NCBI GenBank assembly: GCA_036278715.1
Contig: DASUKN010000017.1
Location: forward strand, 1 to 64,000
DNA length: 64,000 bases
Reading direction: 5' to 3'
DNA from: Udaeobacter sp025935755
GTDB taxonomy: Bacteria; Verrucomicrobiota; Verrucomicrobiia; Chthoniobacterales; UBA10450
Positions within the stretch are counted from its first letter, which is position 1. Every line of letters begins with the position of its first letter. The notes beneath the pieces were generated by a model. That model had not been told where the DNA came from. It was given only the letters and a program-made list of their open reading frames with translations, and did not search any database. Shown in pieces: positions 36,548-44,962 of this stretch. The position numbers and the translations under genes are program-made.

Positions 36548-36844
36548 ATGAAAAATTTGATTCTTCTCGTAACCGCCGTTGCTGCAATGGGCGCCTCTTG
36601 CAGTGTGTTAGCTCAAGAGAAAACGGCGCTACAGGCTAACGCGACGGTCGCCAGCCTTCTTGCGGGCAGCGCGGGTAAAAATGTCGAGCTGCACTTGAGA
36701 TCGGGAGAAAAGATGGGCGGCAAAATCGCGCAAGTCACAGACAATGTCGTTCATCTATCCGGTCTTACTGGTGCCGAGTATTTCGACGCATTCGTCGACG
36801 TCAAAGACGTTTCTGCGGTCGTCGTTCGTGTCGGCGGAAGATAA
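36548..36844 (+). CDS. Small exported protein with Sm/SH3-like core
   Basis: This protein has 98 residues from ATG 36548, with a signal peptide (KNLILLVTAVAAMGASCSVLA). The mature part GKNVELHLRSGEKMGGKIAQ, then VTDNVVHLSGLTGAEYFDAF and VDVKDVSAVVVR, has the strand pattern of Sm/Hfq-like small barrels (a G-x-V-x-L-x-x-G start and an I..V strand end), but in an exported context. Function is unknown. No partner is adjacent. Confidence 0.6.
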   Translation: MKNLILLVTAVAAMGASCSVLAQEKTALQANATVASLLAGSAGKNVELHLRSGEKMGGKIAQVTDNVVHLSGLTGAEYFDAFVDVKDVSAVVVRVGGR

Positions 36845-37052
36845 GAGATCATGCTGCAAACGAGCGGGCGATCCTGCCGTCGCCGGTTGCCTCCTTGTTC
36901 GAAATGCGAATGGACGGCGGAGCTCTGCGCCGCCGGGAAAACAATGTTTGCGACCAGAAGGGGCTCGCGCCGAAGCTCGCCGCTGCGGAAATTCGAGACG
37001 CCAGAATCTTTGAGGATTGTCAATAATCCGCGTGATTGCTCATACTCCCCGC

Positions 37053-37196
37053 ATGATCACCAAAAACATCGGAATGCTTCTGCTCGCGATTTACCTGATC
37101 ATCGTGGGGATCGTCACACTCACCGGATTGGGGATCGGCTTCATCACGGGTGCGATTGCGCTTGTGGCTGGGATTTTCATTTTGATTGGCCGTTAG
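37053..37196 (+). CDS. Two-helix small membrane protein
   Basis: An ATG at 37053 opens a 47-residue frame (TAG 37194-37196). It reads MITKNIGMLLLAIYLIIVG, then VTLTGLGIGFITGAIALVAG, ending IFILIGR. Two hydrophobic helices are separated by a short glycine turn. Small proteins of this plan are common in Verrucomicrobiota and Planctomycetota. Function is unknown. Confidence 0.6.
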   Translation: MITKNIGMLLLAIYLIIVGIVTLTGLGIGFITGAIALVAGIFILIGR

Positions 37197-37198
37197 CT

Positions 37199-37900
37199 TC
37201 ATCCACTGACCAACTCAATCATCTGCCTGGCAAGCTTCGGGCCGGTACCGCTTTCTTCGTGTTTGAAATAAACGAAAGCGTCACTCCAGGTTGTGTTTCG
37301 GTCGCGAACGAAATCGGACCACTGTTTTACATCTTCCAAGCTGTAATCTTCCCGGCGTAGACGGAGATAACCGTAATCGGCAGTAATGTTCTTCGGAGTC
37401 GCAAGTGCATCCGTGTCGGCGATGCAGAGCGCGATATTGCGCGACTTCAGCAGATCAAACACTTCGTCATCAAACCATGACTCGTGACGAAATTCGAATG
37501 CGGCGCGCATCGAGGGAAGCTCGCGCAAAAATGAGCCTAAGACGTCGGCATCTTTTTTGAAGGTCGGCGGCAATTGAAAGAGCACTGGACCGAGGCGTTC
37601 GCCAAGGCCAGTTACTACCTTGCAGAAATAGTCGACCGTATCAGCGCAATCGCGCAACTTTGACCAGTGTGTAATCTTCTGCGGCGCTTTTAAAGCAAAA
37701 CGAAATCTCTCCGGCGTTTGCGCCTTCCAATTTTCAATCGTTTTCTGCGCGGGAATGCGATGAAAGGTGTAATTGATCTCAGTGGTGTTGAACCGTTCGG
37801 CATAAAACGAGAGCATCTTTGCAGCCGGCAAATCCTCCGGATAGAAATTTCCCTTCCATGCCGAGTACTGGAATCCAGAGGTACCAATCCAGAAGTGCAT
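37199..37900 (-). CDS. DUF72 family protein
   Basis: This 233-residue TIM-barrel-like protein has the DUF72 pattern: WIGTSGFQYSAWKGNFYPED, FNTTEINYTFHRIP, RFRFALKAPQKITHWSKL, PVLFQLPPTFKKD, FEFRHESWFDDEV and DAFVYFKHEESGTGPKLA. Full length for the family. Function is uncertain; a nuclease or sugar-isomerase-like fold has been proposed. It is convergent with the small membrane protein at 37053, with a 2-bp gap. Confidence 0.9.
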   Translation of the reverse strand: MHFWIGTSGFQYSAWKGNFYPEDLPAAKMLSFYAERFNTTEINYTFHRIPAQKTIENWKAQTPERFRFALKAPQKITHWSKLRDCADTVDYFCKVVTGLGERLGPVLFQLPPTFKKDADVLGSFLRELPSMRAAFEFRHESWFDDEVFDLLKSRNIALCIADTDALATPKNITADYGYLRLRREDYSLEDVKQWSDFVRDRNTTWSDAFVYFKHEESGTGPKLARQMIELVSG

Positions 37901-38084
37901 AGTGAGATATTAGTCAAAACCCCCTTGTACGAAACAGCCTCTGCCACGACAAAACAGCCTGCAAAGCATCCACACCAGATATCCAATCCGAATCGGGGTA
38001 AAGCGGCAAATCCTTTGGACTCTCCAATTTAGAGGGAACCAAAAAGCGACTATCACTGCCGCAATTAACGAACAAGGGGGAAAC

Positions 38085-38414
38085 ATGAAGAAAGCAGTAT
38101 TAAGCATTGCATTGGCATTAGCGGCGCCGTTCGCGTGGGCGCAGGTCTCAGAGACTACCACCACGACGACTACGACTGATGCCACTGGAACCATCACTGA
38201 GTTCAGTCCTGGCAGCGCCATCGTGCTGAAAGAATCCAGCGGTCCCCGGCATTATCGGTTCGGTAAAACTGTCACCTATGTGACACGGAGCGGTAAGGTC
38301 TTGGACCCAGACATCGTGAAAACAAGGGTTAAAGTGGGTGTTCCCGTCCGTGTCCATTACACCGGGACTGGCGACAACATGGTCGTTGATCGTGTGATCG
38401 TTGACGAAGATTAA
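38085..38414 (+). CDS. Small exported Thr-rich protein
   Basis: This 109-residue protein has a signal peptide (KKAVLSIALALAAPFAWA), then SETTTTTTTTDATG and a beta-rich domain with FSPGSAIVLKESSGPRHYRF and PVRVHYTGTGDNMVVDRVIV. I do not recognise the family. ATG 38085 follows a GGGGGAAAC site. A decayed second copy lies just downstream, and an intrinsic terminator follows at 38441-38485. Confidence 0.7.
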   Translation: MKKAVLSIALALAAPFAWAQVSETTTTTTTTDATGTITEFSPGSAIVLKESSGPRHYRFGKTVTYVTRSGKVLDPDIVKTRVKVGVPVRVHYTGTGDNMVVDRVIVDED

Positions 38415-38440
38415 TCGTCTACTTTAAATTCGTCTCCGAC

Positions 38441-38487
38441 GCGCCTTTCTGCTCCGCGACATCGCGGGCAGCAAAGGCGCGTTTTGT
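38441..38487 (+). terminator. Intrinsic terminator
   Basis: GCGCCTTT (38441-38448) pairs with AAAGGCGC (38473-38480), with an inner CTGCTCCGCGA/CGGGCAG-like extension, and GTTTTGT follows. It ends the 38085 transcript. A weaker hairpin with the same CGCCTTTTG...CAAGGCG plan follows the pseudogene at 38776-38812. Confidence 0.7.
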
Positions 38488-38548
38488 CTCGAAACACAGC
38501 GACCATGGTGGAGTCGCTTGCCTTTGGACAAACCTTGCGGCAACCGCT

Positions 38549-38757
38549 CATGAAAGAGCGGGATATTACGCAGCAACCGCTAACGAAAACCACCAGTCAG
38601 ACAACGACTACGACTGACGTCAACGGAACAAACACAATTCACGCCCGGCAACGCGATTGTGCTTAAAGAATCGAACGGTCAGTACGTTATCGGGTCGCCA
38701 AAACAATCACCTACGTTGATCAAAAGCTCGATCGGGTTACCCTCGAGGGCGATTAAC
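38549..38757 (+). pseudogene. Decayed duplicate of the 38085 small exported protein
   Basis: Bases 38590-38680 encode TTTTTD and, after a frame change near 38640, FTPGNAIVLKESNGQY. This matches TTTTTD..FSPGSAIVLKESSG of the upstream gene. The signal peptide is missing and the tail is shortened, so it is a tandem duplicate in decay. Confidence 0.65.
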
Positions 38758-38861
38758 CCGATTTTTAAATCCGGCGCGCCTTTTGTCCCCCGCCTGGGAA
38801 CAACAAGGCGAGTTTCGTTACCGGACTAAAATACCGACAAGAAAGGGCCAGGCTCAAACTG

Positions 38862-39173
38862 CTAGCGATCTTTTTGCGGACGGATTTCGCCAGTCACTTC
38901 TGTAAGCACAGGATAGCCATCAATCATTGAGGGGATCTTTCCTTCGGACTCAGAATTCTTTTCCGCTAACATCACTTTCAGACAGGGTGTGCCATCATCG
39001 AGCGTCCCGACGTAAACGCCGACAACTCCGGGAATCGCCAAAAGCGCTTTGTCATGCGCTGCAAGGACCGCATTGATATCTCGTCTGGGCACAGGGGATT
39101 CGTTTTGGGCGATGGCGAGACTACCCACAAAAGTCGACACGCCTAGTAACACAAGCACACCAACTTTCCGCAT
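38862..39173 (-). CDS. Small exported protein related to the neighbouring protease's N-domain
   Basis: This protein has 103 residues from ATG 39173, with a signal peptide ending AIAQ. The mature part INAVLAAHDKALLAIPGVVG, VYVGTLDDGTPCLKVMLAEK and IDGYPVLTEVTGEI parallels the N-terminal domain of the upstream protease (QNQVTSDLMRQPEILGTAVG, ENPVLTVYVDRD, GVGVQVQLTDKF). It looks like a free-standing version of that domain, perhaps an inhibitor or chaperone. The protease gene ends 34 bp upstream on the same strand. Confidence 0.6.
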   Translation of the reverse strand: MRKVGVLVLLGVSTFVGSLAIAQNESPVPRRDINAVLAAHDKALLAIPGVVGVYVGTLDDGTPCLKVMLAEKNSESEGKIPSMIDGYPVLTEVTGEIRPQKDR

Positions 39174-39207
39174 GCGTGCGCCCCGGACGGTCGTTTGCTG
39201 GTTTTGC

Positions 39208-40308
39208 TCAGTTGCCCACCATCGTGGCACTGAGGAAGCGCAGCACCTCGTCAATCGGATTTGCAATTGCAGTCGAGCTGCTTCCGGCAAAAAGCAACCC
39301 TACCGCTCGCGGATTCGTTGCCACGTCTTCAACCATCAAGGAACCAGAATCTCCGCTGTTGAGAAATTTGCTCCCGCGATTTGAAACCACAATTTGTCCC
39401 GTGAAGGTTTTTGTGAACGCTATTCCACCTGCGCATTCATTATCATAGGTAACGCTGATCGTCGCGTTCAGTCCGGAAACACTGCTGCGTGTCAGTCCGG
39501 TTGTGCGGCCGCTTTTTTTCACGGCTTGATTGATGGAAGCGCCAACCGTCGAACGGGAAATCGTTCCGATTTCAAGGATTGCACCATCGGTCCGCACCCG
39601 GCCTGAAAGAACCTGCGCGACCGAGCAATCGACATTGCTGTTCGGTAACGAATGGTGCACTTGTAGCGTTGCGACGCTCTGCGCGTTGGCGTTGTTGCAG
39701 CTGACGTCAATCAACCCGGGTTGGATAATCGGATCGCCTGTTGTTGCTTTCCTGTTATTCCCTCCGTTGACGATGTCTGCTTCAAAGACGTGATAATTGC
39801 TGAGAATGTATTGCTGTCCGCCAATCGAAACGAGCGATCCCAATGTACCGCCGCAGCAGTAGCCGTTTGCAAGATCGTACGTCCAGCCGCCGGATGTTCC
39901 CAACGAGATAGGCAGCGCTTGCCTTGCTGTGTGACTCACTCCACCTCCCGGAGGTCGAGCCATTGCGCGAAATTTATCGGTCAATTGAACTTGCACACCT
40001 ACTCCACCGAATTGTCGCGGAAGATCACGAATTACGTCGCCGGCGTTCGCCGCGTCGCGATCGACATACACGGTCAACACCGGATTTTCAGCCGTGTCGA
40101 TGCCAACTGCAGTTCCCAAAATCTCCGGTTGCCGCATTAAATCGGATGTTACCTGGTTTTGGACCGCCATGACGGCTTGAACAGCGGCATGAGACTCGTT
40201 CAGAACGCCGGCGGGCGGCGCCGCAGACGACACCGGAGAAAAGCAAGTACCGGCGATTGTTATTACGGATATTACGACGATGCGAAGGATTGAATTTGGG
40301 GAAGACAT
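39208..40308 (-). CDS. Secreted chymotrypsin-fold serine protease
   Basis: This 366-residue protein has a signal peptide ending SSAA. Residues ~40-115 form an alpha/beta N-domain. Residues ~135-360 form a trypsin-like domain with His173 (LSNYHVF), a probable Asp227 (NVDCSVAQ) and Ser321 (NSGDSGSL). Paired cysteines YCCGG are present. The GTSGGW and GD-SGSL arrangement resembles NAL1-like bacterial proteases. It should be active outside the cell. The following small gene encodes a protein like its N-domain. Confidence 0.8.
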   Translation of the reverse strand: MSSPNSILRIVVISVITIAGTCFSPVSSAAPPAGVLNESHAAVQAVMAVQNQVTSDLMRQPEILGTAVGIDTAENPVLTVYVDRDAANAGDVIRDLPRQFGGVGVQVQLTDKFRAMARPPGGGVSHTARQALPISLGTSGGWTYDLANGYCCGGTLGSLVSIGGQQYILSNYHVFEADIVNGGNNRKATTGDPIIQPGLIDVSCNNANAQSVATLQVHHSLPNSNVDCSVAQVLSGRVRTDGAILEIGTISRSTVGASINQAVKKSGRTTGLTRSSVSGLNATISVTYDNECAGGIAFTKTFTGQIVVSNRGSKFLNSGDSGSLMVEDVATNPRAVGLLFAGSSSTAIANPIDEVLRFLSATMVGN

Positions 40309-40487
40309 AAGAGTAGGTTGTGGATGCGAGAGATACCAAACCGGGCTCCCCTAGGTCAAGCCCAAAACGTGCTCGATCCACGCTCCACCAGATGGCGGGC
40401 AGCAACGTGTGTTTTGCGCAATTTCAGCCGCAGTGAATCGAAAGTGGCAATAAGACCGGCGGCCGTTTGATACACGAAGTGGGTGTT

Positions 40488-40670
40488 ATGAAACTACAAC
40501 TAAAAGGGAGTTGGAACGAGGTTAAGGGAAAGCTGAAACAAAAATACGGTCAACTAACTGACGATGATCTCGCTTTTGCCGACGGCAAAGAGGACGAGCT
40601 CCTGGGTCGCCTGCAAAAACGACTGGGCAGAACCAAAGACGAGGTTCGCGCTGAGATTGAGGACATGTGA
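40488..40670 (+). CDS. CsbD-family stress protein
   Basis: This protein has 60 residues from ATG 40488 (MKLQLKGSWNEVKGKLKQKY). The CsbD signature is GxWNEVKGKLKQKYGxLTDDDL followed by EDELLGRLQKRLGRTKDEVR. It is a small helical general-stress protein, usually induced by stress sigma factors; its biochemical role is unknown. Confidence 0.9.
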   Translation: MKLQLKGSWNEVKGKLKQKYGQLTDDDLAFADGKEDELLGRLQKRLGRTKDEVRAEIEDM

Positions 40671-40693
40671 TGCTAATTGGCACGCACCGCTGC

Positions 40694-41296
40694 TTAGCCG
40701 ATCGCAGTTTTGATCGGGATCCAGTTTAGTATTCGCACAACGGCCTCCCCGGCATGCATCTGGACAATACTGACCGAGCCCAGATCGATCTGAAACCGAA
40801 ATAGAAGTTCCAGATGCATGCCGAGAAAATAGGAAATCGCGGCGCGGATCACATCTCCATGCGTGAAAACCGCAGTGCACGAGAATCGATTTCCCAGCGC
40901 CGCGATTTTCGCGAGCACTCGTACTTGGACCTGGTGCATCGATTCGCCGTTAGGGGGAATAATTTCGCTACGTTGAGCATTCCATTTGCGCCATTCGGGA
41001 AGTAAGTCGAGCTCCGCGAGGGTACGGTTTGTCCAGTCGCCCATCTCCAGCTCGTCGAATTCATCGGCTACATGCAAAGGTAAACCGAGTCTGCGCGCTA
41101 GCGGCTCTGCGCTTTCGCGCGTCCGTTCCAGTGGACCGCAATAAACCGCATCGATGGGCAAAACAGAGAGGGTCTCGGCTAATTGCGCCGCCTGCCGTCT
41201 TCCTGAATCGTTAAGATGAACACCAGGCGTGCGTCCCAATATCGTTTTGCCAACCGCATCATGCGTCGCATGACGAATCAACAACACGTTAGTCAT
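40694..41296 (-). CDS. Histidine phosphatase (phosphoglycerate-mutase-like)
   Basis: This protein has 200 residues from ATG 41296. The catalytic RHG-type motif is LLIRHATHD (Arg8, His9). It is followed by PLERTRESAEPLARRLGLPL, DEFDELEMGDWTNRTL and the second His in FTHGDVIRAAISYFLGM. It hydrolyses a small phosphate ester. It is the last gene of the long minus-strand glycan operon, 26 bp after the permuted barrel gene. Dephosphorylating inositol-phosphate or a sugar-phosphate made there is a reasonable guess. Confidence 0.85.
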   Translation of the reverse strand: MTNVLLIRHATHDAVGKTILGRTPGVHLNDSGRRQAAQLAETLSVLPIDAVYCGPLERTRESAEPLARRLGLPLHVADEFDELEMGDWTNRTLAELDLLPEWRKWNAQRSEIIPPNGESMHQVQVRVLAKIAALGNRFSCTAVFTHGDVIRAAISYFLGMHLELLFRFQIDLGSVSIVQMHAGEAVVRILNWIPIKTAIG

Positions 41297-41322
41297 CCCG
41301 TCGCAAGATGAGGCAGCTGCTC

Positions 41323-42240
41323 TCAACTTGAAACTGTTGCCATCGCCGAGAGTTGCGGCGCGTACCGTCGAGTCATTCGAGCGCAGAATTCTGCAAATTC
41401 ACCCGGGACCAGTGGCGGACTCGCGCAGTGCGGAGCGATCCCGCGATGTTCCGGCGTAAAGCAAAATGTGAGTGTCACCTTGAGATCTTTGAGAGCGTTC
41501 ATTTGCCGATCAAACCATTGGTCGGCATTCGGCCGAAAACTGTCAGCCCAACTGATGCCGGTGCGAAGATGCTTCACTCCGAGCCGCTCCAGCCATCGAA
41601 CGGCGTCTTCGAGTCGATGATCTTCGAAGTTGAACCACTGACAAATTCCCATGTGCGACCTGTAACTGGCAAACAACTGCAGCGCGCGTTTTGGCGAACC
41701 ATCCTCGCGCAGCAAACCCATGTAGAAGTGCCGGTAGTACGATGATCCTTCTACCTCTCGATGGCGCGTTGTAGCCGGCCATGCGCGGGGCAAATCGTAA
41801 AGTGAATACCAATGGATTCGTGAAACTCGGCCGATGAGCAGTTCCGCTGTCCGGCGCAAACCAAATTCTTGAACCTCCTCTGCGCCGAAGCTGGAGACGC
41901 CGACTTCGGAAATCCAGACCGGCAAATCAGTCACGGCTTCTATTTCACTGATTCGATCAGGCCATTCATGGATCTGCCAGTGATTCCAATCCAGCGGAAA
42001 TCCATGCACAGCGACGACTTCGTAGTGATCAAGTACGCCGAAACCTTGCATTCGTGCGATAAACTTCGGATCGATCGGTGAAATTCCACCCAGTACGCGC
42101 GGCACGTGCGGATTTACATCGGCCACCGCTTCCGAAGCGGCAATTGCCATGTCGGCGAACATCCGCCATTCCGGGTCGATCTCGAAGTCCCAGTGAGATT
42201 TGTTGTTCGGCTCATTCCAAATCATCACTGCTTCAACCAT
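41323..42240 (-). CDS. Glycoside-hydrolase-like barrel protein with circularly permuted order
   Basis: This 305-residue protein starts directly with MVEAVMIWNEPNNKSHW. That is the strand-4 acid/base motif (Glu10) of clan GH-A barrels, normally found ~110 residues in. The nucleophile candidate Glu112 follows in WISEVG, then IHWYSLYDLP and MGLLREDGSPKRALQLF, which normally ends the domain. From about residue 197 the protein continues with GICQWFNF, GVKHLRTGISWAD and FCFTPEHRGI, which normally begin the domain. They align with residues ~9-110 of the barrel in the 52735 gene (shared LRTGISWAD). All barrel pieces are present, in permuted order. It probably cleaves or transfers a glycosidic bond; the substrate is unknown. 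Confidence 0.75.
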   Translation of the reverse strand: MVEAVMIWNEPNNKSHWDFEIDPEWRMFADMAIAASEAVADVNPHVPRVLGGISPIDPKFIARMQGFGVLDHYEVVAVHGFPLDWNHWQIHEWPDRISEIEAVTDLPVWISEVGVSSFGAEEVQEFGLRRTAELLIGRVSRIHWYSLYDLPRAWPATTRHREVEGSSYYRHFYMGLLREDGSPKRALQLFASYRSHMGICQWFNFEDHRLEDAVRWLERLGVKHLRTGISWADSFRPNADQWFDRQMNALKDLKVTLTFCFTPEHRGIAPHCASPPLVPGEFAEFCARMTRRYAPQLSAMATVSS

Positions 42241-42268
42241 GGTTTCGCCTCGTTAAATCGTTAAACCG

Positions 42269-43066
42269 TTAAAGTTGTTCATCATTCGTAATCGTCCCTG
42301 CGAATGAGCACGTAGATTGCCCGTGGCCGTTCAGTGGGCGACAACGACAGACGAATACCTCGTCCTCGGGATGCTCTAGAATTTCGAATCCGGCGCTCCG
42401 CAACATCGCTTCAACGCCTGCTCGATTTGGAATCCACCAGTTGGTCGAATCACCGGCGTAGCGCTTTTCAATGAAAAACATTTTTGGGAAGCCCGGCCGC
42501 TCAAAGATCTCCGTATCCCAAAACCCATAGTCGTCGGCTACCGGTTCAAGTTCGTCGGATCCCCGCTGCAACGATTGAAAAACAAGCAGATCGCGACTGA
42601 CATGCTCGTGAACCAGATCCAGCGCAAGCAGCGGATGCCGCAGATGATAAAACACTCCGAGAAACAGAACGACGTCGAATTGTTCTCGAAGCTTGTGCAC
42701 GTCGTACACGGAAAGTTTTCGGAATTCGATATCCAGTCCGAGTGCGTCGGCTGCGAACTGTGCCTGCGCCAGATATCTCTCGTCGAAATCAATTCCGAGC
42801 ACGGGATCGGCTCCACGTCGCTTCATCTCGATACTGTAGAATCCGCCGTTGCAACCGATATCGAGCACGCTTCTCCCCCGCAGATCTGCGGGAATCGCAT
42901 CCTTGAATCGTTCCCACTTCACCCGTGGAAAATCGCCGAGAAAATGCTCGGGCGCGGTGTGCACGCCGGCAATGTTGATGTTATAAAACCATTCGCCGAG
43001 CGCGCGGATTTGCTCCGCAACCTGCGCCTGACGGTCCGTAGTGATCTCCGCTACTTGGGCGTTCAT
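42269..43066 (-). CDS. SAM-dependent methyltransferase (TIGR04290-like)
   Basis: This 265-residue protein has the class I Rossmann motifs SVLDIGCNGGFYSIEMKRRG (motif I) and FDVVLFLGVFYHLRHPLLAL. The N-terminal IRALGEWFYNINIAGVHTAP and C-terminal STNWWIPNRAGVEAMLRSAG match the CmoB-like type seen in conserved glycosyl clusters. It presumably methylates a sugar or acceptor of this pathway. Its ATG overlaps the stop of the nucleotidyltransferase gene by 4 bp. Confidence 0.85.
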   Translation of the reverse strand: MNAQVAEITTDRQAQVAEQIRALGEWFYNINIAGVHTAPEHFLGDFPRVKWERFKDAIPADLRGRSVLDIGCNGGFYSIEMKRRGADPVLGIDFDERYLAQAQFAADALGLDIEFRKLSVYDVHKLREQFDVVLFLGVFYHLRHPLLALDLVHEHVSRDLLVFQSLQRGSDELEPVADDYGFWDTEIFERPGFPKMFFIEKRYAGDSTNWWIPNRAGVEAMLRSAGFEILEHPEDEVFVCRCRPLNGHGQSTCSFAGTITNDEQL

Positions 43067-43860
43067 GCGACAACATGCGGCGCGGCGCCAGTACTATCCG
43101 CAAACGCGTTGACAGCCGGTACGCCGATGCTCCATCGGTCGCGGCAAAGCAGATTCATTGCTTCGCGGTAACCGTTGAGTGTTCCCACATCGACGTACGA
43201 TTCACCAGCCCGGATTCCCACCGCATGCCCGCCGCTGGCCAACCAGGCGTTAATCAGCGTGCCGATATATTCATCGCGGCGATCTCTTTCCACCCAGAAC
43301 GAATAGAGTTCATGCAAAATAGCGCCGGGCATCTTGAACGCTCCCCAAATCCAGTTGGATCCCGCATTCTGCTGTTTCACCTGAATTTCGAGCACGGACC
43401 CATCTGCTTTCGTGCGCACCGCATCAAAAAATTCGGGGTGACTGACGGGAAACAGCAGAAATGACAGCTCGTCGTCAGGCAAAGCGCATAGCGCATTCTC
43501 CGGGAACCAAATCGTGTCCGGCAAACCGATACACACGCATTCGTTCGCCGCGATCAAAGGCGCAGCTTGAAACACTGCGTCGCACAATCCGTTCGGATGC
43601 AGTTGCACCACGAAGCTGATCGTTACGGAATCAAGGTTTCCGCCGCCGTAATACTCCAAAATATCCGATTTTCCCGGGGCGATCACAAAACACAGCTTGT
43701 TGGCGCTGCCTGCGATCATGCGGTCAACCAGGTATTCGCTGATCGCCCGCGGACGCTCGACCGTGCCATCAATGCGACCACCGACCGGCAGCAACTCCTT
43801 TGAGAAAGCAAGCGGTTGAATCCGCGTGCCTGAACCAGCTGCTGGAATTATGCCCCACAT
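43063..43860 (-). CDS. Sugar-1-phosphate nucleotidyltransferase
   Basis: This 265-residue protein begins MWGIIPAAGSGTRIQPLAFS KELLPVGG, the nucleotide- and sugar-phosphate-binding signature (GxGTRxxP..K.LLP). It also has HPNGLCDAVFQAAPLI, CIGLPDTIWF and SYVDVGTLNGYREAM. It should form an NDP-sugar, or an NDP-polyol given the inositol-phosphate synthase in the operon. The specific nucleotide cannot be read from sequence. It overlaps the downstream methyltransferase by 4 bp. Confidence 0.85.
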   Translation of the reverse strand: MWGIIPAAGSGTRIQPLAFSKELLPVGGRIDGTVERPRAISEYLVDRMIAGSANKLCFVIAPGKSDILEYYGGGNLDSVTISFVVQLHPNGLCDAVFQAAPLIAANECVCIGLPDTIWFPENALCALPDDELSFLLFPVSHPEFFDAVRTKADGSVLEIQVKQQNAGSNWIWGAFKMPGAILHELYSFWVERDRRDEYIGTLINAWLASGGHAVGIRAGESYVDVGTLNGYREAMNLLCRDRWSIGVPAVNAFADSTGAAPHVVA

Positions 43861-43879
43861 TGGAATTTAGATTTTCTAT

Positions 43880-44962
43880 TTATGCGGCGATTACTTTCGC
43901 GGCGTGAAAGTTTTCGAGGATGTTTTCGAACTGTTGAGCGCGTTGTGCGCCGGTGTGCTCGCTCAGCACGCGTTCACGCGCTGCGCGCGCGATTCGGTTA
44001 AGCTGCTCGTCGCTCAATGCAAGGCTGGCGAGAACGTCCTCTGCCGAAGACGCCATCAAGATTTCCGATTCAGGAGTAAAGAACTCATCCAGTCCATTCC
44101 ACGAATCGCTGATGATTGGCACTGCGCATGCAGCTGCTTCGAACAAGCGCCCTGAAGGACACCATCCCATGTCGCGCATGGGGGCGCGGGTCACATTCAA
44201 CGTCAGTCGTGACGAACAAAAAAAGCTCGGATGTTCCGATGGCGGAAGATGCTGAACGAAAAAGATGTTCTTCGTCCAGGGGAACTCGGCCGGGTATTGC
44301 GCGCCGCCCATCACAAATCGCGCTTCCGTTGCGCGCCGGGCAGGCTCGATAAACAAGTCGTACAATGTCCTCTGCCGATCCTGCGAGTACGTGCCTAGGT
44401 ATGACAACGCAGCACGGTAGCTGTCCTTGGACGGAACCGGACGGTGCACGTCCGGATCGACGCTGCCATAAAGCGGCGCGACTTTTTTTGCACCAAGTTC
44501 CGCCTTCAACCCTTCCAATGCCGCTCCGCCTGTGAAGCTCAAAACCAGGTCGAAATCGCCGAGACCATTTGGAGGGATGTACGGGACGACTTCACCTGCT
44601 CGAAGCCGCGCAATGGTAACCGGCGCATCCAGGTCGTAAAACACCCGCAACGCCGGTGAAAACCAGATCAAATCGGATGCGCCAACTGCATCCGGGCAGT
44701 ACGACGTGACAATCGCAATATCTGCGTCCCGCAATTCCCGCCCCGCGACATCAGCGATGTCCTCCCATGACTGGTAGAGCCGTAGCGTTCCGCCGTCGAT
44801 TGCCGCAACGTCACGATGGGCTGCATAAGAGGGCACGTCGCGTTCGAAGAAGACCACTCTGTGTGAGCGTCCAATCAATTGCCGGCATAACGAACGCCAA
44901 ACCGTTGCGTGGCCATTTCCCCAGGATGAGCTGATCGTTAGGCCAAAGATAACGATCTTCAT
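43880..44962 (-). CDS. Glycosyltransferase, CgeB-like GT-B fold
   Basis: This 360-residue protein begins MKIVIFGLTISSSWGNGHAT. It continues with RVFYDLDAPVTIARLRAGE, LVLSFTGGAALEGLK and the donor-site region PSGRLFEAAACAVPIISDSW NGLDEFF, the CgeB/YkvP-type pattern. It is closely related to the 46177 gene product (same start and motif order), so the two arose by duplication. It is cytosolic. Donor and acceptor are unknown. Its ATG overlaps the inositol-phosphate synthase stop by 4 bp. Confidence 0.85.
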   Translation of the reverse strand: MKIVIFGLTISSSWGNGHATVWRSLCRQLIGRSHRVVFFERDVPSYAAHRDVAAIDGGTLRLYQSWEDIADVAGRELRDADIAIVTSYCPDAVGASDLIWFSPALRVFYDLDAPVTIARLRAGEVVPYIPPNGLGDFDLVLSFTGGAALEGLKAELGAKKVAPLYGSVDPDVHRPVPSKDSYRAALSYLGTYSQDRQRTLYDLFIEPARRATEARFVMGGAQYPAEFPWTKNIFFVQHLPPSEHPSFFCSSRLTLNVTRAPMRDMGWCPSGRLFEAAACAVPIISDSWNGLDEFFTPESEILMASSAEDVLASLALSDEQLNRIARAARERVLSEHTGAQRAQQFENILENFHAAKVIAA

